From positions 36,237 through 100,236 of the forward strand of contig JAIWNI010000103.1 of NCBI GenBank assembly GCA_025331435.1: a stretch of 64,000 nucleotides of DNA, given 5' to 3'. Origin of the DNA: Choanephora cucurbitarum (Eukaryota; Mucoromycota; Mucoromycetes; Mucorales; Choanephoraceae). Of this stretch, positions 47,945 to 56,864 are shown one piece after another. The stretch's first letter is position 1. The number at the start of each line of letters is the position of its first letter. Both the position numbers and the translations under genes were made by a program. Below the pieces are notes generated by a model that ran no database searches, was not told the origin of the DNA, and worked only from the letters and a program-made list of their open reading frames with translations.

Positions 47945-48254
47945 TTATTGATTCAACTCTCGTATACGTACCACTTCAATATTATATTCCTTAGCACTTC
48001 TTTTGAAGTATGACAGCCAGTTACGGAACTCATTTTCATTTTGTCTGTTGTAGTGAGTGCATATATATGCATGGTCTTCAATGATAAAAGACTCAAATGT
48101 GAGATTATCACTATCTTTGTGTTTATCGAAAAAAGCTGAAAATTTTTTGTAATGTGGAATCATATTGAAGTAGATATAAAAGCAAAGAAGCATAGTAACA
48201 AAAGCAGATCTGCTTTTCTCTTTTGATTTGACAAAGTCACAAATCACTTTTGTA
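47945..48254 (-). pseudogene. ORF with 5' end split by a Tc1 insertion
   Basis: About 100 codons (VICDFVKSKEKSRSAFVTML, NEFRNWLSYFKRSAKEY, VVRIRELNQ stop) run out of the Tc1 left end at 48254. On the other side of the element (just after 50034) the same reading frame would meet an ATG within a few codons, so the transposon appears to have landed almost at the start codon. The family was not recognised. It lies about 225 bp upstream of the PD-(D/E)XK gene on the same strand and could once have been part of it. Confidence 0.45.
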
Positions 48255-48356
48255 CAGTGGGGTTGCAAAAAATAAGATAAAATCTTAAATTTCCGTCTCA
48301 AATATGTTGACAATGCATGGATTGTTTGATCCCCTTTATCTCTTTTTTATATCAAT

Positions 48357-49551
48357 ATGACTCAAAGAACCCACGCAACTGACGCAGAAAAGCGTCTTAT
48401 TGTTAGATTAAGCCAAAACGGTATGAAGGCCAAGCAAATTTCAACAGCTACAGGTGTAAAGCTGGCCAGCGTCTACACACTTTTGAGACGGCAAAAATTG
48501 ACAGGTACCACAGATCGTGCCAAAGGATCTGGAAGACCTAGAAAACTCACTCCCAGAGTTTTGAGAATCCTAAAGCGGGTAATTTTGCTCAACAGGAGAG
48601 CAACTTTGGCTAAATTGACGTCCTCTTTGGCCGTCAAGGTTCACAGGGACACCGTTCGTCGTGCATTACGTATAATGAGGTATAGAAGCAGAGTAGCGCA
48701 GAAGAAGCTATTTTTGAATGCCTTCCACCTAAGAAGGAGACTCGACTTTGCTAGAAAGTTCAAGCACTGGACATTGGAAGACTGGAAGAAGGTGATTTGG
48801 ACGGATGAAAGCTCCTTCGAAAATGGCAAGAATTCTGCTAAGGTAATGGTGTGGCGTTTAACGTTCGAAAAGTATCTCGAAGGATGTCTAGCACCTAGCT
48901 TCAAGAGTGGTAGGACCAGCTTGATGGTTTGGGGTGCCATCAGGTATGGTCGTAAGTCCCGACTCCACTTCTGCAGCGATATTGATCGCAAAGGAGAAGG
49001 CTTTGTATCATCAATATACAATGGCCCTCTCCTTGAATTCTATGGACGGGAGCAGAATCTAATACTGATGGAAGATGGGGCTCCTGTGCATAGATGCAGA
49101 GCTGCAAAAGACTGGAATTTGGAGAAGGGATTGGAGGTGCTAGACTGGCCTGCACAGTCGCCAGATTTGAACCCGATCGAAAATCTTTGGATGATCATGA
49201 AGCGACGAGTGCAGGCCTACCGAAGCAGCCACGGACGTTTCCCTGTGGTATTCACCACAGCTCATTTATATAATTTAAATACCGATCTGGTTAAGAAGAG
49301 TTTTTTATCGTGTCTGACACTTTTTCTCTTCACCTTAATAAAGGCCTATAATTTGTCTCACTTAACTTGCTAAGTTACAAAACCCTATTCAAAAGACAAA
49401 TACAACATTCCCCAACGCAGAAGCTCACCGGGCATGCTTGCAAGAGGTCTGAGACAGTTTCAGGAAAAAAGATTGGAATAAACTCATTGCAAGCATGCCC
49501 AAAAGACTAAGAATGGTTATTCGTGCCAAAGGTGGCCCTACTCGCTATTAG
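48357..49551 (+). pseudogene. Tc1 transposase interrupted by a solo LTR
   Basis: The ATG at 48357 opens a good transposase: N-terminal helix-turn-helix (LIVRLSQNGMKAKQI), the GRPR-like linker, and all three catalytic motifs (WTDESSFE, LMEDGAPVH, SPDLNPIENLW), a DD-x34-E layout. At 49244 the frame runs into inserted LTR sequence. Beyond it the C-terminal segment resumes (NAEAHRACLQEV), has a nonsense TGA, and ends GGPTRY at 49551. The insertion and the stop remove only the last 45 or so residues. Confidence 0.85.
49244..49407. mobile_element. 164-bp solo LTR nested in the Tc1 transposase
   Basis: Comparison with the empty site in the other Tc1 copy defines the insert exactly. It begins TGTGGTATTCACCACAG and ends AAATACAACA, so it has the TG...CA ends of LTRs, and it is flanked by 5-bp direct repeats TTCCC (49239-49243 and 49408-49412). 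It contains a TATA-like TTTATATAATTTAAAT and an AATAAAG. No internal retrotransposon region is present, so it is a solo LTR of a small or TRIM-like family. Confidence 0.85.
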
Positions 49552-50034
49552 TTGGCTACTAATGTTGTAATTTGTATGGTATTAACGCAATAAAAAGTTT
49601 AAAAGTAATTTCAGACTTTTCCTAATGATTTTTTTAGCATTTTAAGGCATTTAGTAATAGTTTGATGGTGTTTAGTAGGTTAAGATCAATAATGATGGTG
49701 AATTTGTCTGATTCAAATCTATTCGCTTTTGTTTTTATTTGTGACAGCTTGAACTTTATTTAGTAAAAGGATTTTAATACAAATAGCACTGAAATGGTAC
49801 ATACTTAAAGGTTTATAATGAAATAGTTTTTTACAGTAATATGCAAGTATTTCAATTGAGATAAAAAGATGATAAAACTGGCAATAATGGCTATTCCGCC
49901 TTTTGTTACTGTCAAGATAGATTTAGTTATTTTTTGATTGCTTAAGTTTTGTTAAATTAAGAGCCAGTCAACTCAATGGTAATTCGGATTTTGCGGAAAT
50001 TTAAAATTTTATCTTATTTTTTGCATCCCCACTG

Positions 50035-50548
50035 TTCATAGTTCTACGTCACTATATAACCACAATGCTGCTGCCCGTATAACTACTCATTTCTTTTCCT
50101 TTTTTTTTTTTTGCTATGTCACTATTTGTTGCTAGAAGAGAGCATTTACTGGAAAATCAGTACTCGTTTCAGTAATCTGCATATTGCTTCTATCAAATAC
50201 GCATTTTGCCTTGGTTTGCTTCGCTGTGCTGTACTTGGTGATGAAACTGCTTACTCATGGTTTTCATCAGGTAAGCTTCTCATTTATTACGAATACTGTT
50301 TAAACACAGAGTGAATTTGAATTATAGTCTGCTTTTTGCCTGTGTGCTATTGCTATTGCTACTACCAATGGTGCTGATCTTGCCGCTTATACTACCACTG
50401 CTACTACGAGCTACCTGTCTTTGCCACCAAAGGTGTTGATGTACAAAGGTCATCAAGGAATAACGCGTCGCTCAAAAAACTCTTTGCTTCATTGGGATTG
50501 GCAGCTAGTGAACTATCACCTATGGTCTTCTTCCAACAGGAGTCATAG
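50035..50548. other. Right flank of the Tc1 element with a small coding-like fragment
   Basis: On the plus strand a stretch at about 50195-50270 (CLGLLRCAVLGDETAYSWFS) ends at a good donor (GTAAGC) and an acceptor TTATAG follows near 50328, suggesting remnants of a two-exon gene. No complete frame could be assembled. Confidence 0.3.
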
Positions 50549-50785
50549 TAGGCTTTAGTGTCAACGCGACTTGAGTCCCTTTGTTCACTCATTGGGGCTG
50601 ACAACTACGGTCTCGTAAATGGCCTCTTTCAACAGAGCCATGGTAGGCTTTAGCGTCGAATGACTTGAGTCCCTTTGTTCATTCATTGGGGCTGACAGCT
50701 ACGGTCTTATGTTGATAGTTAGCTTCCTCAACAAAGCTAGATAGGCTTTAGTGTCCATGCGACTTGAGTCCCTTTGTTGCAAACG
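50549..50785. repeat. Three-copy tandem repeat of about 95-98 bp
   Basis: Copies start at TAGGCTTTAG at 50549, 50644 and 50742 and share GACTTGAGTCCCTTTGTT, ATTGGGGCTGACA and CTACGGTCT. The third copy is cut after CCCTTTGTTGC. Identity is roughly 80-90 percent by eye. Function unknown. Confidence 0.8.
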
Positions 50786-51188
50786 AGTTTAGGGTCATTC
50801 GCTATGATTTGTCAAGATAAGTAAAAGTTGTGTATGTGAGTTTTCAACATCTAACGGTTTGTTTCAGTAGACTAAAAAAAGGAGTTTGTATGGCGCCAAA
50901 CACATTCAAGAGCAAACTCGTGGCAGGGCTCTCAACTCGTTAGCGCTCTTGTTTACTAAACAGGAGTTCGCTCATTTGAACTAGAATGGCGATAATCTTT
51001 CCTTGATGATACCATACACAAACTATGTTTCCAGCTCTGATTCTATGGTCTGTACCCCTATGGCCTGCAACTGGCGGCTTCTGTAATGACCACTTTGGCA
51101 GTTTTCCCCCCGGTTTCGTGTTTGCCTGTTTCTTCGCTTGTAGAATAGTCATTTCCATTGTATATATAGTTCGTTTATTTGTTAATGT

Positions 51189-51335
51189 TGTGTTATTTCT
51201 ACATATAGAGTAATAATTCCGATCAATTTGAATAAGAGTTTTTATTGTGTCTAACACTTTTTCCTTCACCTAATGAAAAGGCTAAATTTTGTCTCGTTCC
51301 GTTCTTAGTTATAAATATAGAACAAATATCTAACA
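51189..51335. mobile_element. Diverged second copy of the short LTR
   Basis: This stretch begins TGTGTTATTTCTACATATAG and ends TATCTAACA and follows the 49244-49407 LTR throughout: shared blocks are CCGATC, AAGAGTTTTT, GTGTCT-ACACTTTTT, TTCACCT, AAAGGC, TTTGTCTC and AGACAAATA-like. The flanking 5-mers differ (AATGT and TCAAA), so the target duplication has decayed or recombination exchanged a flank. Confidence 0.65.
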
Positions 51336-51370
51336 TCAAATAGAATACCTATTTTGAAGCAATAAACAGT

Positions 51371-52498
51371 AATTCTTTGTACTTTTTCTGTATATTCTTG
51401 ACATCTGACAAATCATTATATTTGGACAAAACTCGAGGTGGTTTGGCACTGCTTCACATAGAACCGTAACAGCAAGCTTTGCAAATGCGCTGCATAGGTG
51501 CGTTATTGTCTGAAAACAAAACTCCATTGATTGCTTTATGGCTCTTTTGCTTGTACGCTTTTCTTGTGCCAACCGTCTGCAAAGCACCTTGTTTTCTGCT
51601 GCCGTTGAACATTCCTCAAGCCCAGCCTATAGACGCCACTCAGGCATTATAGACATTTGTTCATCTGTTTCAGGCAGTAATCAATCGTTCCCGCGAGCTT
51701 TCCTTTGCCCATCCCACTTGTCTCATGTTACCAATTCGAGCTGCCTTATTCCCAATTTCTCCTTCTTCATTCCGGTTCTCAGCATATTGGGCGAATGGCA
51801 CTACAAATATCTCCTTTACCGCTGACAGTACCGACCAAAGGCTCTTGTATCAATCAAATATTGATTGTCTTTTTCCTTCTTTTCTTAACAAGATTCGCTG
51901 GGCCATGGTAACTGGTGATTTGAAGTTGTACCCTAGCATTGCTCACTATGTGCAACATCTCAGCGATGGTGCATCCCCTGCAAAATCGAATCCTTTGATC
52001 AGTACATTTCGTTTTGATAATAATCCTCTTCTGAGCCTCAAACGCAAGCAATTTCAGCGAATGATCCTTGGCAATTTAACTGCCTCTAATACGGATCCTC
52101 TCCCGTTCATTTCCGCTAAACAGTGGCTAGACTTTGTCAACGCACCAATTAAGCCTACAGTACGCAACGTCTGCTACAAACTGATCCACTGCAAATTGTC
52201 CAGTCAGGCCCGTCTTTGTCATTTGGTGGGAGATATCGATGATGACCGTTGTCGTGTTTGTCAAGAGATCAAATCGGATGAACATATCCTCTTTACCTGC
52301 GAGGGCAAGCTTGCTGTCTGGAGTTCTTCTTTTTCCCGGTACTTGAATAACCCTTTCGTTGCTGAAAGAATGTATCTTAAATTGCCTGATCTTCAGCTAA
52401 GTCACCTGAATATCCAGTAACCTGATTGGGTATCCCTATTTATGATACAGTCCGACCTATTGAATTTGGCGTTTCATAAAAAAAAAAAAAAAAAAAAG
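51371..52498 (+). mobile_element. 5'-truncated LINE (non-LTR retrotransposon) 3' end
   Basis: The translation contains the post-RT region GGLALLHIEP ... QALQMRCIGALL (51420-51510, with a nonsense TAA in between). The C-terminal domain lies in the frame 51725-52420, with the zf-RVT motif CRVCQEIKSDEHILFTC (C-x2-C-x7-H-x4-C). The frame ends at 52420; a 3' untranslated stretch and a run of 20 A (52478-52497) follow. The RT catalytic part and everything 5' of it are missing, and the remaining frame has stops. It starts close to the end of the diverged LTR. Confidence 0.8.
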
Positions 52499-52613
52499 GA
52501 ATGGCGCATTTGCCAATATCGTCTCATTCTAGTATCTCTCGTAAAAGTGCAAAACAAGATGAAACAATATTGGCAAATGCGCCATTCCTTTTTTTTTTAT
52601 GAAACGCCGAATT
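52463..52613. repeat. Fold-back palindrome containing two opposed LINE tails
   Basis: Left arm 52463-52519 and right arm 52567-52613 are near-perfect inverted copies (differences: one substitution and A-run length 20 versus 10), around a loop of 47 bp. Each arm reads from LINE tail (GGCGTTTCAT, A-run) into the same flank (GGAATGGCGCATTTGCC). The arm similarity continues weakly into the loop. Confidence 0.85.
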
Positions 52614-52708
52614 CCAACAAGTCCCTAATTAATGCACACTTGCTGATATTTTTGATGAGTTTGAATTTACTTTCCTCCATTAAAAAAAAAAAAAAAAAAA
52701 GGTCGTAG

Positions 52709-53569
52709 CAAATATTCTTCATTAATGAACGAAGAACATATACCGAGGAAGAGGTCATTGAATTACTTCGACGAGTCAAAACGGCGGAACAAGCTGACGC
52801 TCAAAAATCCAGAGAAGAACGAGAGTTACCATTGGGGATCACGTCCACTTTGGAACAGTTTACGAAGCAACAACATCAAGATAATTTCAAACGCTACAGA
52901 CGAGAAATCACAAAATATCACCATGAGGAATGGACTGTGGCCGAAGAAATCAACCGGTCCTTCATCCCGAAACTTAAACAATACACTGTTGACACAACTC
53001 AGGTCGTTAACGCTCACTACAAAGGAGCAGAAATTAGTAGACTGCATGGACGAGCAGCCACTGAAATTTATGAGCAACTCTGCACTATCCAAGCAGGGGA
53101 GATCTCAGCCGACGAAGCCTATCAACTTTTGGAAGAGGCCATTGACAGCGCCAAACGACTGGCAACTCATGCATGGATTCAAGGGAAACAACATGATGAA
53201 GATGCAAAAGACTATGCGATTAGAGCACTCAAACTACTCCCAAGTCTCAAGCATTTGGAAACAAAAGAGTCAGGTAATAAAAGAGAAGCCTTTAGTGAAG
53301 AATTTATTACCATGTACAACGAAGCGAACTACCAACAACGAGTGCTTCGAGCAGCAACCTTCCAACCTTCCAATGGAAGGGGTCGAGGAGGATATTCAAC
53401 TCAGTCTTATTGGAATAACAACAGAGGAGGACGTGGTTACTCTGGACGAGGTGGAGCAAAAAACTACTTTGGAGGACGGGGACGTGGGGCCCCATCCTTT
53501 CACAACAACAGCTTGTCCCACAACTCTCAAAATTCAACATCACCAGACCACACCTCCAGTCACCAGTAA
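52709..53569 (+). pseudogene. DIRS-like gag remnant
   Basis: The frame opens after a stop at 52706 and includes EEVIELLRRVKTAEQADAQK, a helical capsid-like region and an RG/RGG-rich tail (GRGRGGYSTQ, RGGRGYSGRGGAKN) that probably binds RNA. No initiator ATG is in frame at the 5' end; the first internal ATG is at 52832. Confidence 0.65.
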
Positions 53570-55542
53570 CGCCAAAAATATTACAGGTTCCACAAGTACC
53601 TCATTTACCACCATCACTACAATCCACTCCTCCGCTCCAGCATATGATAACTCCAACATCCAACTACACTATTCCTTCAGACGGAATTCTTCCAGGAGGT
53701 CGACTTCGCCAATTTATGAATTACTGGAAAATCATAACGAATCACCCATGGCCCTTATCAGTGATTCAGCAGGGCTACAAAATCCAATTCTCAAAGCAGC
53801 CAATTCCGTGGAAGAATCGTATGAAACAACAAACAGCAGAGGAGCAATTTCATGTCAACGAAGCAGTTCAGAAATTCCTCGCTGGAGGTATGATAGAGAG
53901 GTCTCCAACACAAGACCGAAGGTTCCTTTCGAAATTCTTTACACTACAGGAACAGACGAAGAGACGACCTATTCTAGATTGCCAACAACTGAACTCTTTT
54001 ATCCAGGTAGAGCACTTCAAGATGGAGGGAGTTCCTGCGCTAAGAGAACTGATCGAAAAGGACGATTACATATTCAAAATCGATTTAAAAGATGCGTATG
54101 TCGTGGTTCCTATACACGAAGATTCCAAAGATTTTCTCAGCTTCGAAAACGAAGGAGTGGTATACAGGTACAGGTCCCTAGCCTTTGGGTTGAGCGTAGC
54201 ACCAAGAGTTTTCTCGAAGGTAATGAAATACGCCATAGAACCGCTGAGGAAAGAGGGTATTCGGATCATATACTACCTGGACGACATTTGTCTGCTAGCC
54301 AAGACAAAACAAGAAATGGATCTTTTGACAACGAAGGTGAGACATCATTCAGAGAAATTGGGGCTTATCATCAATTACAAAAAGAGCATTCTCCTACCAT
54401 CAAAGACATAGGAATTTCTGGGATTCCTATTCAACAGCAAGAACATGATCATTTCAGTACCCATGTTAAAGATCACAAATCTGTTGAAGAGAATCAGACA
54501 GGTGTTCAGTTCTCCAAAGAGGTCTTGCAGATGGATAGCAGGTCTATTGGGAAAAATGACCGCCATGATACCTGCAGTAGGAGAAGCTCTCCTAAACATC
54601 AGGTACTTGCAGAGAGATCCGTCCAAGACGCTGCATATGACCCTTCAGAATTGAGAAGCAATTTGCAACTTGTCAAATACCAGCATTCAAGAATTACGTT
54701 GGTGGGAGACGTTTATAACACAGAAGAATGGGTTACCAATCCAGAAGATTCCGACAGCCAACCCGAGCACAATCGTTCACGTAGATGCTTCAAACAGTGG
54801 ATGAAGAGTCAGCTCAAATCTGATAACAGCTTCAGGATTTTGGAGCCAAGAGGAACAACAACAGTCGATAAACTTACGAGAACTGAAGACGATACTATTG
54901 GCGCTCCAGTACCACGCCAAAAGATGCGAAGACTCAACTATCAAGATATATTCGGACAACAAAACAGCTCTAAAATATACAACCAAATCGGGAGGCACGA
55001 CGTCGATATTGTTGCAGGACTTGGCCATTCAGATACAGGACCTATGCAACACCCACAACATCAAAGTAATATATCAACATATTCCAGGGATTTTGAACAC
55101 CCAAGCAGACAGATTGAGCAGACACCCACTACCGTTGTACGAATCGACAATTCCCAAGAAAATGTTCCAGCACATACAACACCAATGGGGACCACTGAAA
55201 ATCGACGCATTTGCAGCTCGCCACAACCACCAACTGCCCATGTGCTGGTCCCTATCTCCGGATCCAGCAGCATCCGCAATAGATGCCATGCAACAGACAT
55301 GGTTGAAGAAGGGGATGTATCTGTACTCTCCTTGGAAATTTATTCCGCAGGTGTTGAAGAAAATACAAGAACAGAGATTGAAACAAGCAGTTCTGATCAC
55401 TCCGTGGTGGCCCAGTCAATTCTGGTTCCCCATGATTCTGCGCATGAGACACGTTCAGCGTCCACTGGTTTGGAAGATTAATCGGAGATGGTGTCTAGCC
55501 GCTTGGAGATTATCAACCACTATCAGGCACAGGATGGTATAG
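53560..55542 (+). pseudogene. DIRS-like reverse transcriptase and RNase H, with nonsense codons
   Basis: The frame carries the RT palm: RPILDCQQLN, FKIDLKDAYVVVPI, YRSLAFGLSVAPRVF and the catalytic YYLDDICLL. Stops follow at 54409-54411 and about 54655. The same frame resumes with IYSDNKTALKY and the HIPGILNTQADRLSR RNase H signature, then the KIDAFAARHNHQLP segment typical of DIRS elements. The frame ends at 55540-55542. RT catalytic aspartates are intact, but the two stops separate RT from RNase H. Confidence 0.8.
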
Positions 55543-55661
55543 CAGAGGATACCATACAATATTTAACTCAAAAAACAAGACAGTCAACACACAAGGCATA
55601 CGAAAATGGGTGGCGACACTGGAATTTGTAGTGCAAACAACAACATCCGCCATGTGACCCG

Positions 55662-56654
55662 TTGAGTTATGATGTAAAGACAATCCTTCAATTCCTGCGA
55701 GATAACAAATCCTTCAGTAGTACCCATTTAAATACACTGCGTTCTTCAATCGCCTCAGTTTTTTCAGTTATCCATAGCAACAAACCACCTATTGCAGAAC
55801 AATCATTAATTAAAGATTTCTTTGCCGCAAAACGAAATTCAGAAGTCAAAATTCCTACATAGCAACAATCTACAACCTGGGATATAAGTATACTGGTCAG
55901 TTATATCAAGCAGCACTTGTCACCCACCAGCACTCTCACATTAGACCAACTACAATTGAAGACTATTCTCCTACTATGCATCTCAACCATGTGGCGTCCA
56001 AGGTCTGATATTGGGCGACTACAATACAGGGACATTGTGTTGACAAGAGATGGATTAGCTTCAAGCATTCGGATCCATGCGCGAACTTCTAAAGAAAGCC
56101 AAGTCAAATCCGTGACATTAGGTACGATTGAAGATGACGACCTCTGCCCAGTCAAGACCATCTATTCATTCGTTACAAAGACAGCTCACCTTAGGGAAGG
56201 TATGCCTGACGACCATACCTTGTTCTTAGCCTATATCGACTCACCGCAAAAGCTCCCGATGTCTGTCCGCCCTACCACAGTGGCAAACTGGGTGAAGGAA
56301 GCCTTAGGAAAGGCAGGTATCAATACTAAAGATTATCAAGCACATTCAGTCAGGGCAGCTTCGAGCACGAAGGCAGTCGAGTTGGGTCACTCAATTCAAG
56401 AGGTCAAAAAGCATGCTAATTGGAGCTTAAACTCAAATACTTTTGAAAATTTTTACTACAAACCATCGTCGCAGACATCCTCTAGTACTGCAATTACCAA
56501 TTCAATTTTTTCTAGTCCGGAAAAGCGTATCACATTGGAAGCCGAAGTGGAGTCAACTGGAATTAGTTTAGGTACGACAACAAATACCAATGTTGACGAA
56601 ACGAAGGCTGAAAATGTGATACATACCCGACCCTGGTACCGATTTTTCGGTTGA
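55662..56654 (+). pseudogene. DIRS-like tyrosine recombinase, with one nonsense codon
   Basis: An N-terminal helical core-binding part (TILQFLRDNKSFSSTHLNTL) ends at a TAG (about 55860), and the same frame resumes. The catalytic residues of the family are present: arginine in MWRPRSDIGRL, HSVRAASST (H-x2-R) and the n tyrosine in FENFYYKP. Such enzymes integrate circular DNA without target duplication. The C-terminal codons overlap one arm of the inverted repeat. One stop makes this copy inactive unless read through. Confidence 0.75.
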
Positions 56655-56864
56655 CCATTTCATTTCTTATTATCATATATCATATATATTTCTTATCATT
56701 GCCCATCCCTCGAAAAAAAAAAATTGAAAATTTATTGCTAGCTTAGAAGATATGAGGGAAAAAGGGATTTTATTACTATTATTATTTATATATAAGGAAA
56801 ATAAAGCGTGGCTCAGAGAGCATGTATCACATTTTCAGCTTTCGTTTCGTCAACATTTGTATTT
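56582..56864. repeat. 43-bp inverted repeat around a 197-bp spacer
   Basis: Arms 56582-56624 and 56822-56864 differ at about two positions. The left arm lies inside the recombinase coding end, the right arm ends where the next transposon's terminal repeat begins. Confidence 0.85.

Larger units (their letters stand above)
48255..50034 (+). mobile_element. Tc1/mariner element (family A) with both terminal repeats
   Basis: The left end (after TA, CAGTGGGGTTGCAAAAAATA) and the right end (ending CCCCACTG at 50034) are inverted copies of about 43 bp, the inner parts reading AAATTTCCG and CGGAAATTT. The left flank has the expected TA; the right flank is TT, so the target duplication is not perfect. 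The element is 1780 bp, enlarged by a nested LTR (49244-49407). Similarity to the copy at 30872 covers most of the left 1.4 kb. Confidence 0.85.
52700..56655 (+). mobile_element. Degenerate DIRS-like (tyrosine-recombinase) retrotransposon
   Basis: The order is gag-like, reverse transcriptase, RNase H, then tyrosine recombinase, all on the plus strand in three reading frames, which is the DIRS arrangement; there is no DDE integrase or protease. The left end abuts an A-run (52682-52700) and gag starts without an ATG, so the 5' end is truncated. Several nonsense codons make it non-autonomous. An inverted repeat at 56582-56864 may be the remains of its right terminal structure. Confidence 0.8.

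Noticed and set aside
52478..52497. A-run as a simple microsatellite
   Set aside because: It directly follows a LINE 3' end and is mirrored with the same flank in the palindrome, so it is better explained as a retrotransposon tail.
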